Notes: generated by a model from the sequence alone, not told the origin. A stretch of DNA of 6,994 bases from Deltaproteobacteria bacterium UBA6967 (GCA_002450295.1 DJYX01000105.1:1-6994); one strand, 5' to 3'; positions 1 to 6,613 are shown, counted from the stretch's first letter. A program made the numbers and translations.

Positions 1-786
1 ATTGTGCAAGGTATACAACGAGTACTCGCAGATGAAGAAATTACCCTGATGATTGCGGACACTGGTGGGCTGGCTAAGCGCATTCCAACACTAATCAACA
101 CCTTCCTACAGTACCGAGTGGAGGGACTGATCTACGTGGCAGACCGACACCAGCGAATTTCACTACCTCCACTTCCACAAGGACAACAGATGATCCTTGT
201 GAACTGCTTCGATGATCAGGGCACACCAGCCATTGTTCCTGACGACCAAAAAGGTCAACGTGATCTAGTTTTGAACTTGATCAAGGAAGGACACCGACGC
301 ATTGCCTATCTTTGTTTGCATGAGTGCATTGCGACGGAATTGCGCATTGCTGGTTACCGAAAAGCCTTGGAGGCGGCAGGGTTGCCGTTTGACTTTGGTT
401 TGGTACAGTGTGGTGATTTTGAGCGTTGCGAAGAAGAACCTCAACTCCAGTGGCAAATCATTCAATCATGGTTAGCACTTCCCGATCCTCCGACCGTAAT
501 TTGTTGTGGTAACGACGAGATGGCAATGCGCATCTACGGAGTACTACGAACTCAGGGGATGGCAGTACCAGAAGCCATTTCCATCGCAGGCTACGACAAT
601 CACCGTTCCATTGCTGAAACCCTCTATCCTGCGCTGACGACCATGGAGTTGCCCTACGAATCCATGGGAATAGCAGCTGCGCAACGTTTGATACAACTGA
701 TCCGTAACGAACCTAACGAAACACCGACCCTGCAACGTATACGTGGGGACGTGTTCTGGCGATCCTCTGTGATCGCTTGGCCCTGA
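1..786 (+). CDS. LacI-family transcriptional regulator, 3' part (ligand-binding domain)
   Basis: The frame is open from the first base, so the gene begins upstream of the window. The visible 261 codons cover almost the whole periplasmic-binding-protein-like sensor domain. Family members are about 330-340 residues, so roughly 75 residues, including the helix-turn-helix and hinge helix, are missing. Seen in order, counting from the second codon: the GHRRIAYL segment (about 96-103), GYRKALEAAG (117-126), CCGNDEMA (167-174) introducing the second lobe, VPEAISIAGYDN (188-199), PALTTMELP (209-217), and an R-S-S near the C-terminus. All are standard LacI/GalR landmarks. It lies directly upstream of the transporter genes in the same direction, so it is probably the local, sugar-responsive repressor, comparable to aglR. 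The ligand cannot be read from the sequence; sucrose or a related alpha-glucoside is inferred from context. The family is certain, the specificity is not. Confidence 0.93.
   Translation: MVQGIQRVLADEEITLMIADTGGLAKRIPTLINTFLQYRVEGLIYVADRHQRISLPPLPQGQQMILVNCFDDQGTPAIVPDDQKGQRDLVLNLIKEGHRRIAYLCLHECIATELRIAGYRKALEAAGLPFDFGLVQCGDFERCEEEPQLQWQIIQSWLALPDPPTVICCGNDEMAMRIYGVLRTQGMAVPEAISIAGYDNHRSIAETLYPALTTMELPYESMGIAAAQRLIQLIRNEPNETPTLQRIRGDVFWRSSVIAWP
735..776 (+). promoter_or_regulatory. Two inverted repeats in the regulator's 3' end, candidate operator region
   Basis: Positions 735-744 form a perfect 10-base palindrome (ACGTATACGT). Positions 759-764 (GCGATC) and 771-776 (GATCGC) form a perfect 6+6 inverted repeat with a 6-base spacer. 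Both lie inside the regulator's coding sequence, 53 to 94 bases before the binding-protein start codon. LacI-family proteins bind inverted repeats, and the terminator after the regulator leaves no room for a promoter in the gap itself, so an operator/promoter here is plausible. I see no convincing sigma-70 -35/-10 pair; TATACG at 738 has only a poor -35 partner. Palindromes of this size also occur by chance, and the second could instead fold in RNA next to the terminator. Confidence 0.25.
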
Positions 787-803
787 GTTCCGGGCCATTT
801 TTC
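778..803 (+). terminator. Intrinsic terminator overlapping the regulator stop codon
   Basis: TGGCCC (778-783) pairs perfectly with GGGCCA (792-797) around an 8-base loop that contains the TGA stop (784-786). A run of five T follows at once (798-802). This is the layout of a rho-independent terminator, with a short but GC-rich stem. It should end or reduce transcription coming from the regulator gene just before the transporter genes. Confidence 0.7.
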
Positions 804-813
804 TCAATCCGAC

Positions 814-820
814 AAGGAGA
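814..820 (+). promoter_or_regulatory. Strong ribosome binding site for the binding-protein gene
   Basis: AAGGAGA is a near-perfect Shine-Dalgarno sequence with 8 bases between it and the ATG at 829. This spacing favours 829 over the second in-frame ATG at 835. It is the strongest such site in the window, fitting a binding protein made in excess over its permeases. Confidence 0.8.
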
Positions 821-828
821 AACAAACA

Positions 829-2226
829 ATGTCGATGATCAAGCAATTGACTAAGAAAGGCGTATTATTGGCCGGGACCGCCCTTCAAAGTCTCAAGAAA
901 AACACAACAAACCGGCTAATGAACGCAATGCTGGCAGCCTTGGCGACTGTGGCACTTTCCTCAGTTGCTCACGCTGGTGGGCATAGCGCCTACAAAGGTC
1001 CAGATCTCAGTGGTCAAACGGTTACCATTGCTGGCCCTTGGTTAACTGCGGACGAAGAGAGCTTTGAGGCTGTCACTGCAGCTTTCGAAAAAGCTACCGG
1101 GGCTAAGATCGAATATGCAGGTTCAGACAGTTTTGAGCAACAGATTGTAATTGACATCAAGGCTGGAAGCCCTCCAAATCTAGCAGCCTTCCCTCAGCCC
1201 GGCCTTGCAGCCAACATGGCAGCTATTGATGGATTGGTACCTCTAGGTGATGATACCGCTGCTTGGGTACGTGACAACTACGCTGCTGGACAGTCCTGGG
1301 TTGACCTGGGCACTTACGCTGACAAGAGCGGCAAGGACCAGTTCTATGGCTTCTTCTACAACGTCAACGTCAAGTCACTGGTCTGGTACGTTCCAGAAAA
1401 CTTTGAAGCTGATGGTTACGAGATTCCAAAGACCATGGAAGACCTGATTGCGTTAAGCGACCAGATTGTCAAGGACGGTGGGACTCCCTGGTGTATTGGC
1501 CTAGGTTCAGGTGACGCCACTGGTTGGCCTGCAACCGACTGGGTTGAAGACATCATGCTCCGCACTCAGACTCCAGATGTCTATGACGGCTGGGTTGCCA
1601 ACTCCATCAAATTCAATGACCCGCGTGTGATCAATGCAATCGAAACCTTCGGTCAGTTCGCCAAGAACAACGACTATGTTGAAGGGGGAACTCGTGCCGT
1701 AGGAGCAACAGATTTCCGTGACAGTCCACAAGGACTCTTCAGCGTACCACCCAAGTGCTACATGCACCGCCAGGCCAGTTTCATTCCAGCGTTCTTCCCA
1801 GACGGAGTGCAAGTCGGCACGGACGCAGATTTCTTCTACTTCCCACCATTCGCTTCCAAGGCTTCCCAGCTAGGAAATCCAGTGCTTGGAGGTGGAACCT
1901 TGTTGGCCATGACCAAGGATAGCCCTGCCACTCGTGAATTCATACGCTTCCTACAGCATCCAATGTCTCACGAAATATGGATGGCTCGAGCCGGCTTCCT
2001 GACACCTCACAAGGGAGTCAACCTAGACAAGTACTCCAGTGAAATACTACGCAAGCAGGGAGAGATCTTGCTGAATGCAACGACCTTCCGCTTTGACGGC
2101 TCAGACCTGATGCCAGGGGCGATTGGTGCCGGATCTTTCTGGAGCCAGATGGTCTTCTACGTCAGTGGTGCTTCTGCACAGAAAGTAGCCGACAATATCC
2201 AGAACAGCTGGGACTCGATCAAGTAA
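829..2226 (+). CDS. aglE: Periplasmic alpha-glucoside-binding protein of an ABC transporter (AglE-like)
   Basis: Solute-binding protein that captures an alpha-glucoside in the periplasm and hands it to the AglF/AglG permeases. The 465 residues begin with a signal peptide: a long basic N-region of about 30 residues, a hydrophobic core (about 33-46), and a likely cleavage site after Ala-His-Ala (47-49). There is no lipobox cysteine, so it is a soluble periplasmic protein. Typical extracellular binding-protein family 1 features follow: the FEKATGAKIEY segment (86-96), KAGSPPNLA (111-119), and the AglE-like block SGDATGWPATDWVED (227-241) with PPKCYMHRQASFI (307-319). Two cysteines (222 and 310) sit in those blocks and could form a disulfide. 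A hairpin follows the stop. The aglE assignment rests on remembered family patterns. Sucrose as substrate is inferred from the downstream amylosucrase; trehalose, maltose or other alpha-glucosides remain possible. Confidence 0.9.
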   Translation: MSMIKQLTKKGVLLAGTALQSLKKNTTNRLMNAMLAALATVALSSVAHAGGHSAYKGPDLSGQTVTIAGPWLTADEESFEAVTAAFEKATGAKIEYAGSDSFEQQIVIDIKAGSPPNLAAFPQPGLAANMAAIDGLVPLGDDTAAWVRDNYAAGQSWVDLGTYADKSGKDQFYGFFYNVNVKSLVWYVPENFEADGYEIPKTMEDLIALSDQIVKDGGTPWCIGLGSGDATGWPATDWVEDIMLRTQTPDVYDGWVANSIKFNDPRVINAIETFGQFAKNNDYVEGGTRAVGATDFRDSPQGLFSVPPKCYMHRQASFIPAFFPDGVQVGTDADFFYFPPFASKASQLGNPVLGGGTLLAMTKDSPATREFIRFLQHPMSHEIWMARAGFLTPHKGVNLDKYSSEILRKQGEILLNATTFRFDGSDLMPGAIGAGSFWSQMVFYVSGASAQKVADNIQNSWDSIK

Positions 2227-2253
2227 TTCTCTGATCTCCCACCTTGCTGCAAC

Positions 2254-2290
2254 ACCGGGTCTCTTGAGGCCCGGTCCTCTCCTTCTTTTT
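2254..2290 (+). promoter_or_regulatory. Hairpin between binding-protein and permease genes (RNA stabiliser or leaky terminator)
   Basis: Positions 2254-2262 pair with 2267-2275 to give a 9-base-pair stem (outer ACCGGG/CCCGGT, one G-U pair) with a 4-base CTTG loop. The following stretch is all pyrimidines and ends in five T (2286-2290), but the T run starts 11 bases after the stem, so it is not a classical terminator. Hairpins here are known in sugar ABC operons (malE-malF is the model), where they protect the upstream message or cut read-through so that binding protein exceeds permease. That role is inferred. Confidence 0.55.
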
Positions 2291-2303
2291 GAAAAGAATC
2301 GCC

Positions 2304-3317
2304 ATGCTCGATCAGGTACTCGATGCGACCATTGCCGTTATTATAGGCGTGAGTAGCTGCCTGCTATATTTCTGGGGTACCAATCTATTGCTCGAAGCCT
2401 TGGTTCGTGACAAACAGACTGCCAATGGCCAGATTGAAAGTCGTGATGAATTGCGTCACGCAATCCGGCCGTGGCTATTTGTATTGCCGGCACTCTCTCT
2501 TCTTTTCACTTATCTGGTCTATCCAGTCTTCGAGACTGTCTGGCTAAGTTTCCACGACTTCACTGGGGAACGCTGGGTAGGCTGGAGCAACTACACCTGG
2601 GCTTTGGCAAATCCAGAGTTTTTGCAATCCATTGGGAACAACTTTCTCTGGCTACTAGTCGTCCCTTCACTAAGCGTAGTCTTTGGATTGATTGTCGCTG
2701 TGTTAGCGGATCGTGTCTGGTGGGGTACAATTGCCAAGTCGCTGATTTTCATGCCGATGGCCATTAGTTTTGTTGGAGCCAGCGTGATCTGGAAGTTCGT
2801 CTACGACTTCCGGGGTCCGGGCTCAGATCAGATCGGTATCCTCAATGCGATCGTAGTTGGACTCGGTGGTGAACCACAGGCCTGGATCACCATTCCCTTC
2901 TGGAACAACTTCTTTTTGATGGTGATCCTGGTCTGGATTCAGACAGGCTTTGCAATGGTCATCTTCAGTGCAGCCTTACGGGGAGTGCCCAAGGAAACAC
3001 TGGAAGCCGCCCAAATTGACGGGGCCAGTGAGCTAAAGATCTTCTTTCTGATCATGATTCCGCAGATTATGAGCACGATCATTGTGGTCTGGACAACCAT
3101 CACCATCATTGTGCTGAAAATTTTTGACATTGTGCTCGCAATGACCAACGGCCAGTGGGAAACCGAGGTACTTGCCAACCTGATGTTTGACTGGATGTTC
3201 CGTGGAGGTGGTGACTCCGGAAGAGGTAGTACGATTGCTGTGTTCATTATGCTCGCCGTGATTCCCATCATGGCTTGGAATATTCGAAAATTCCGTGAAG
3301 AGGAGCAGGGTCGATGA
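2304..3317 (+). CDS. aglF: Alpha-glucoside ABC transporter permease 1 (AglF-like, MalF-type)
   Basis: Inner-membrane channel subunit pairing with the downstream permease. From the ATG at 2304 it has 337 residues. About seven hydrophobic segments are visible: one N-terminal (about 5-25), then about 57-80, 113-137, 145-167, 203-225, 255-275 and 309-327. The cytoplasmic EAA loop that docks the ATPase is clear: EAAQIDGAS at 234-242 followed by Ile-Pro at 252-253. The N-terminal helix plus charged linker (34-53) before the core is an extra relative to minimal permeases; the MalF group also carries extra N-terminal helices. Start choice: an in-frame TTG at 2289 would add five residues but has no Shine-Dalgarno before it, while the ATG at 2304 has a weak AAAAGA six bases upstream. 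The stop overlaps the next gene's start (ATGA), suggesting translational coupling and equal amounts of the two subunits. Confidence 0.88.
   Translation: MLDQVLDATIAVIIGVSSCLLYFWGTNLLLEALVRDKQTANGQIESRDELRHAIRPWLFVLPALSLLFTYLVYPVFETVWLSFHDFTGERWVGWSNYTWALANPEFLQSIGNNFLWLLVVPSLSVVFGLIVAVLADRVWWGTIAKSLIFMPMAISFVGASVIWKFVYDFRGPGSDQIGILNAIVVGLGGEPQAWITIPFWNNFFLMVILVWIQTGFAMVIFSAALRGVPKETLEAAQIDGASELKIFFLIMIPQIMSTIIVVWTTITIIVLKIFDIVLAMTNGQWETEVLANLMFDWMFRGGGDSGRGSTIAVFIMLAVIPIMAWNIRKFREEEQGR
2450..2464. repeat. Perfect 15-base interrupted palindrome inside the first permease gene
   Basis: ATTGCGT (2450-2456), a central C, then ACGCAAT (2458-2464) form a perfect 7+1+7 inverted repeat within the coding sequence for the linker after the first membrane segment. 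An internal operator is conceivable, since several LacI-family systems use auxiliary sites inside structural genes. One repeat of this size is also roughly what chance allows in 7 kb, and it does not match the repeats at 735-776. Confidence 0.15.
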
Positions 3318-4468
3318 GTACCTCAAAGCGAATCCGCCTGACTCCTGGACAGTTGATGGTCCACTTGGGCTTGCTGCTGTTGGTCATTCTCTGGATTTTA
3401 CCAACAGTGGGCTTATTGGTGAGTTCCTTCCGAGACAAAGACCAACTGGCCGCCACAGGTTGGTGGACTGCGCTGTCTACCTCCGTTCAGAATCGCCAAG
3501 GACGTACTGGCACCAGTGAACAAATGGTGGAAACAGGTGGCAAGTTCGTGATTGCTGGAAATCTACTGGACGATTCCAAGCGAACCATTTTGACCTTCAA
3601 CACCAACTTCCGAGATCTCGCTGCTTACAAGGCAGGAGAAGTACTAACCTTCAAGGACCAGAGTCAGATTCGTGTTAAGGCAGATGGTTCATATCGCTGG
3701 GAATCTGAGCAACCCATTGAAGAAAAGCGTGGCAAACGCATCTTCTTTGTCGCTAAATCACCCCCGACCTTCACACTGGATAATTACTTCGAAGTACTTA
3801 CCTCAGAGGGCATTGGGCAATCATTTCTGAATACCTTCGTAGTGACCATTCCAGCTACAGTCATCCCGATCACTATCGCAGCCTTTGCTGCCTATGCCTT
3901 CGCCTGGATGCAGTTTCCAGGACGCCAGTTCCTATTTGTTGTCGTAGTGGGGTTGTTGGTTGTGCCACTGCAAATGTCGTTGATTCCATTATTACGCATG
4001 TACAACAACATCGGCGCCTTGCTAGATGTCTCTGCCAAGTCTTACGTCGGCATCTGGTTAGCTCATACTGGCTTTGGGCTCCCGCTAGCAATCTATTTAC
4101 TACGCAACTATATCCGCTCGCTCCCAAGAGACATCATTGAGTCGGCTCGAATGGATGGCGCCTCTCATTTTCAGACCTTCACAAGAGTCGTGGTTCCACT
4201 GTCAGTGCCTGCCTTGGCGTCGTTCACGATTTTCCAGTTTCTATGGGTCTGGAATGATCTGCTAGTCGCGCTGGTGTTTCTGGGCAAGGGTGATGACCAG
4301 ATCGTTCTGACCTCCAAGATGCGCGAACTACTGGGTTCTCGTGGAGATAACTGGGAGATTCTGACCAGCAGCGCTTTCATCTCCATCATAGTACCCTTGG
4401 TCGTCTTCTTTGCTCTCCAGCGTTACTTTGTGCGGGGCTTGGTAGCAGGTTCTGTCAAGGGAGGATAG
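3314..4468 (+). CDS. aglG: Alpha-glucoside ABC transporter permease 2 (AglG-like, MalG-type) with large periplasmic insert
   Basis: Second channel subunit, 384 residues, starting inside the previous stop (ATGA) with AGGAG at 3301-3305, 8 bases upstream. Hydrophobic segment 1 spans about 16-37, and the remaining helices lie at about 172-197, 205-225, 240-262, 297-322 and 352-372. The EAA loop reads ESARMDGAS (276-284) with Val-Val-Pro at 293-295. Between helix 1 and helix 2 is a hydrophilic stretch of about 115-130 residues (about 41-170) rich in short beta-like segments, ending in TPP-like SPPTFTLDNYFEVL (149-162). MalG-type permeases usually have about 280 residues; the AglG group is longer, and as far as I recall this insert is a family trait. 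With an N-terminus in the cytoplasm it would face the periplasm. It may contact the binding protein, by analogy with the MalF P2 domain, but that is inference. Confidence 0.9.
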   Translation: MSTSKRIRLTPGQLMVHLGLLLLVILWILPTVGLLVSSFRDKDQLAATGWWTALSTSVQNRQGRTGTSEQMVETGGKFVIAGNLLDDSKRTILTFNTNFRDLAAYKAGEVLTFKDQSQIRVKADGSYRWESEQPIEEKRGKRIFFVAKSPPTFTLDNYFEVLTSEGIGQSFLNTFVVTIPATVIPITIAAFAAYAFAWMQFPGRQFLFVVVVGLLVVPLQMSLIPLLRMYNNIGALLDVSAKSYVGIWLAHTGFGLPLAIYLLRNYIRSLPRDIIESARMDGASHFQTFTRVVVPLSVPALASFTIFQFLWVWNDLLVALVFLGKGDDQIVLTSKMRELLGSRGDNWEILTSSAFISIIVPLVVFFALQRYFVRGLVAGSVKGG

Positions 4469-4550
4469 TGAACCTCAGCCCACTGCCCATTTCGGTTGCA
4501 CCAAACCCCCTTGGCACTGCTGCCCTCGTGGTTTCTACAACCTCTTTCAT
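4469..4550 (+). other. Gap between the second permease and amylosucrase genes, no clear signals
   Basis: This 82-base gap has no recognisable promoter, terminator or Shine-Dalgarno sequence. Only 4-base-pair potential stems are present (for example GGCA/TGCC at 4513-4524). The bases just before the ATG at 4551 are pyrimidine-rich (CCTCTTTCAT). The amylosucrase is therefore most simply read as the last cistron of the transporter transcript, translated from an unconventional or leader-dependent start. Confidence 0.5.
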
Positions 4551-6515
4551 ATGAACCCTCCTTCACTTCTCGATCAGGCTGTGCTCAGCCTGAAGCGGCT
4601 GAAACCACGCTGGCGTAGTCGTTTTCTTCAGCAACCCACCGCCACCGAAGCACAGTGGCAGACACTTTGGGAGCGGACTGAAAAGCAGTTCCCAGCCCTC
4701 TTTGATCGGCTACATGCACTCTACGGAGGTTGCTACGACTTCTTCTATCACCTGGAAGAGATTATTTTTGAGGCCTTGAATGCTGGACTGAACCGCTCCA
4801 CCGAGCTGCAACAGCTGGATTTGCGACGTCTGAGCAATCCAAACTGGATCCATGACCAGAAGATGCTCGGGGCAACTGGCTACGTAGACCTGCAGGCTGG
4901 CAACCTGGAAGGCATCCGAAAACAGATTCCCACTTACCAGGAACTTGGCCTGACCTATCTGCACCTGATGCCGCTGTTTGCCCGACCAGATGGAGAGAAT
5001 GACGGTGGTTATGCAGTCAGCAGCTACCGTGACGTTGATCCTCCACTGGGCACGATGGCAGAACTGGCGCAACTGGCGCAGGAACTAAGAGAGGTGGGTA
5101 TCAGCCTAGTTGTCGACTTCATCTTCAACCATACCGCAAACAACCATGAGTGGGCCAGCAAGGCACAATCGGGAGATCCGGAGTTTCAGCAGTACTACTG
5201 GATGTTTGATCGGGAGGAAGACACAATTGCGTGGCAGCAGCACCTGCGGATCATCTTCCCGGATCGGGGTGGAAGCTTTACCTGGTGTGAGAAATCACAG
5301 AAGTGGGTCTGGACGACCTTCTTTGAGTTCCAGTGGGACCTGAACTACAGCAATCCGGAAGTCTTTCGAGGCATGCTGGCCGAGATGCTCTTTCTCACCA
5401 ACCAAGGGATCGAGGTCCTGCGCATGGACGCGGTAGCGTTCATCTGGAAACGAGCTGGAACAGACTGTGAGAACCAGCCGGAGGCGCACTGGATTCTGCA
5501 GGCCTACAATGCCTTGTGTGCGATCGCTGCGCCAGCACTACTGCTCAAATCAGAGGCGATCGTTCACCCAGACGAAGTTGCCCGCTATATCCGTCCAGAC
5601 GAATGCCGCCTAAGCTACAATCCTCTGCTGATGGCGTTGCTCTGGGAGTCACTTGCTACCCGCAATACCCGCCTACTACGTGCTTCACTACACGCACGCT
5701 TTCCGATTGATCCAGAATGCGCCTGGGTCAACTACCTGCGCTGTCATGATGACATCGGATGGACCTTTGATGACGCAATCGCTTCTCAATTAGGCATCGA
5801 TGGCGCTGGACATCGCAAGTTTCTCAATGACTTCTACACCGGTCGTTTCCCTGGGAGTTTTGCCCGGGGTCTGCCTTTCCAGGAAAACCCAGTGACTGGT
5901 GACGCTCGGATTTCCGGGACTCTAGCTTCTCTAGCGGGTTTGGAAGTCGCGCTAGCCAGTGGTGCTCCAGAGGCCGTGGACTTGGCCATCGAGCGCATTC
6001 TGCTTCTCTACAGCGTGGTCTTCAGCATTGGCGGGATTCCGTTGATTTATCTCGGGGATGAATCAGGAATGCTCAACGACTACTCGTTTGCCCAGCGTCC
6101 GGAGCAGGCCTCGGATTCGCGCTGGGTTCACCGTCCAGTACGCGACTGGTCTCAGGAAGCACAGGCTTTGAACGATCCCAACTCGCCAGCCGCACGTATT
6201 CGAGCTGGAATCCAGCAACGCTTACAACTGCGTTGTTCTATTCCGGTTCTTGCTCAGGGACAGACAACATTCCTAAATGTGGACAATGACCACGTGTTTG
6301 CCTATCTCAGAAATCAGGCTTCTCAGAGCCTGCTGCTGCTAAACAACTTTACCGAGCGTCCTCAGATCATCTCCTCAAATGAACTGAAGGTTCAGGGCTT
6401 CACTGATCAGGCTCAAGATCTACTGAATTCAAAAAGACTACAGCTTTCAGGAGGTCTCCACATCGAACCCTATCAAGCGTGCTGGCTACAGAGTTTAGGG
6501 CCTGAAGCTCATTGA
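4551..6515 (+). CDS. ams: Amylosucrase (GH13 sucrose:1,4-alpha-glucan glucosyltransferase)
   Basis: Transfers glucose from sucrose to alpha-1,4-glucan and frees fructose (EC 2.4.1.4). The 654 residues match the family length (about 630-650) and align well, from memory, with Neisseria polysaccharea amylosucrase at a +7 offset. Visible active-site residues: Asp151 (pocket base, NDGGY), His194 (DFIFNHT), Arg233, nucleophile Asp293 (RMDAV), acid/base Glu335 (KSEAI), His399-Asp400-Asp401 (HDDIGW, Asp400 the third catalytic acid), Arg422, Arg453, and Arg524 (SDSRW), partner of Asp151. An N-terminal helical domain (about 1-95) precedes the barrel, and the beta C-terminal domain follows. Eight extra residues near 465-473 relative to Neisseria resemble other amylosucrases. 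No signal peptide, so it is cytoplasmic. No Shine-Dalgarno precedes the ATG, and no in-frame start exists in the 82-base gap. A sucrose hydrolase is the main alternative function. Confidence 0.93.
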   Translation: MNPPSLLDQAVLSLKRLKPRWRSRFLQQPTATEAQWQTLWERTEKQFPALFDRLHALYGGCYDFFYHLEEIIFEALNAGLNRSTELQQLDLRRLSNPNWIHDQKMLGATGYVDLQAGNLEGIRKQIPTYQELGLTYLHLMPLFARPDGENDGGYAVSSYRDVDPPLGTMAELAQLAQELREVGISLVVDFIFNHTANNHEWASKAQSGDPEFQQYYWMFDREEDTIAWQQHLRIIFPDRGGSFTWCEKSQKWVWTTFFEFQWDLNYSNPEVFRGMLAEMLFLTNQGIEVLRMDAVAFIWKRAGTDCENQPEAHWILQAYNALCAIAAPALLLKSEAIVHPDEVARYIRPDECRLSYNPLLMALLWESLATRNTRLLRASLHARFPIDPECAWVNYLRCHDDIGWTFDDAIASQLGIDGAGHRKFLNDFYTGRFPGSFARGLPFQENPVTGDARISGTLASLAGLEVALASGAPEAVDLAIERILLLYSVVFSIGGIPLIYLGDESGMLNDYSFAQRPEQASDSRWVHRPVRDWSQEAQALNDPNSPAARIRAGIQQRLQLRCSIPVLAQGQTTFLNVDNDHVFAYLRNQASQSLLLLNNFTERPQIISSNELKVQGFTDQAQDLLNSKRLQLSGGLHIEPYQACWLQSLGPEAH

Positions 6516-6535
6516 GCTTATCACCCGAGAGGCCC
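6498..6535 (+). other. Compound hairpin spanning the amylosucrase stop codon
   Basis: GGGCCT (6498-6503) pairs with AGGCCC (6530-6535), enclosing a second perfect stem AAGCTC (6505-6510) with GAGCTT (6514-6519) around an ATT loop. The TGA stop (6513-6515) lies at the loop-stem junction of the inner hairpin. No T run follows, so this is not a classical intrinsic terminator; it could mark a processed 3' end. The inner and outer stems are separated by an uneven internal loop (1 and 10 bases). Confidence 0.35.
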
Positions 6536-6613
6536 AAGAAATCTCCTATCCAACTCAAGTTTAGCCAGTCAACCACCACTCAAATTCTGACTCTCTGACA
6601 TCCAAGCTACCTC

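Noticed and set aside
688..716. TTGATA at 688 as a -35 box for the operon
   Set aside because: The sequence 17 bases downstream (ACCTAA) is a poor -10 element, so a promoter cannot be claimed.
2289..2303. TTG at 2289 as the start of the first permease
   Set aside because: No Shine-Dalgarno precedes it and it lies in the pyrimidine tract after the hairpin; the ATG at 2304 is a better start.
3314..3317. Possible frameshift at the overlap of the two permease genes
   Set aside because: The 4-base ATGA overlap is a normal stop-start junction, and both proteins have full permease domains of their own.
2939..3326. Long reverse-strand open frames under the first permease gene
   Set aside because: They lie wholly under a clear membrane-protein gene, are rich in Met, Ile, Thr and His as expected from antisense of hydrophobic codons, and match no family I recognise.
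4501..4524. Small stems in the gap before amylosucrase as a terminator
   Set aside because: The stems are only 4 base pairs and no T run follows, so there is no support for termination.
4710..5072. Reverse-strand open frame of 120 codons under the amylosucrase gene
   Set aside because: The + strand frame here encodes conserved amylosucrase residues through the DGGYAVSSYRDV block; the reverse frame shows no recognisable domain.
5062..5079. Two tandem copies of AACTGGCGC
   Set aside because: They lie in the amylosucrase coding sequence and encode Leu-Ala-Gln repeats of a surface helix; two 9-base copies do not make a functional repeat array.
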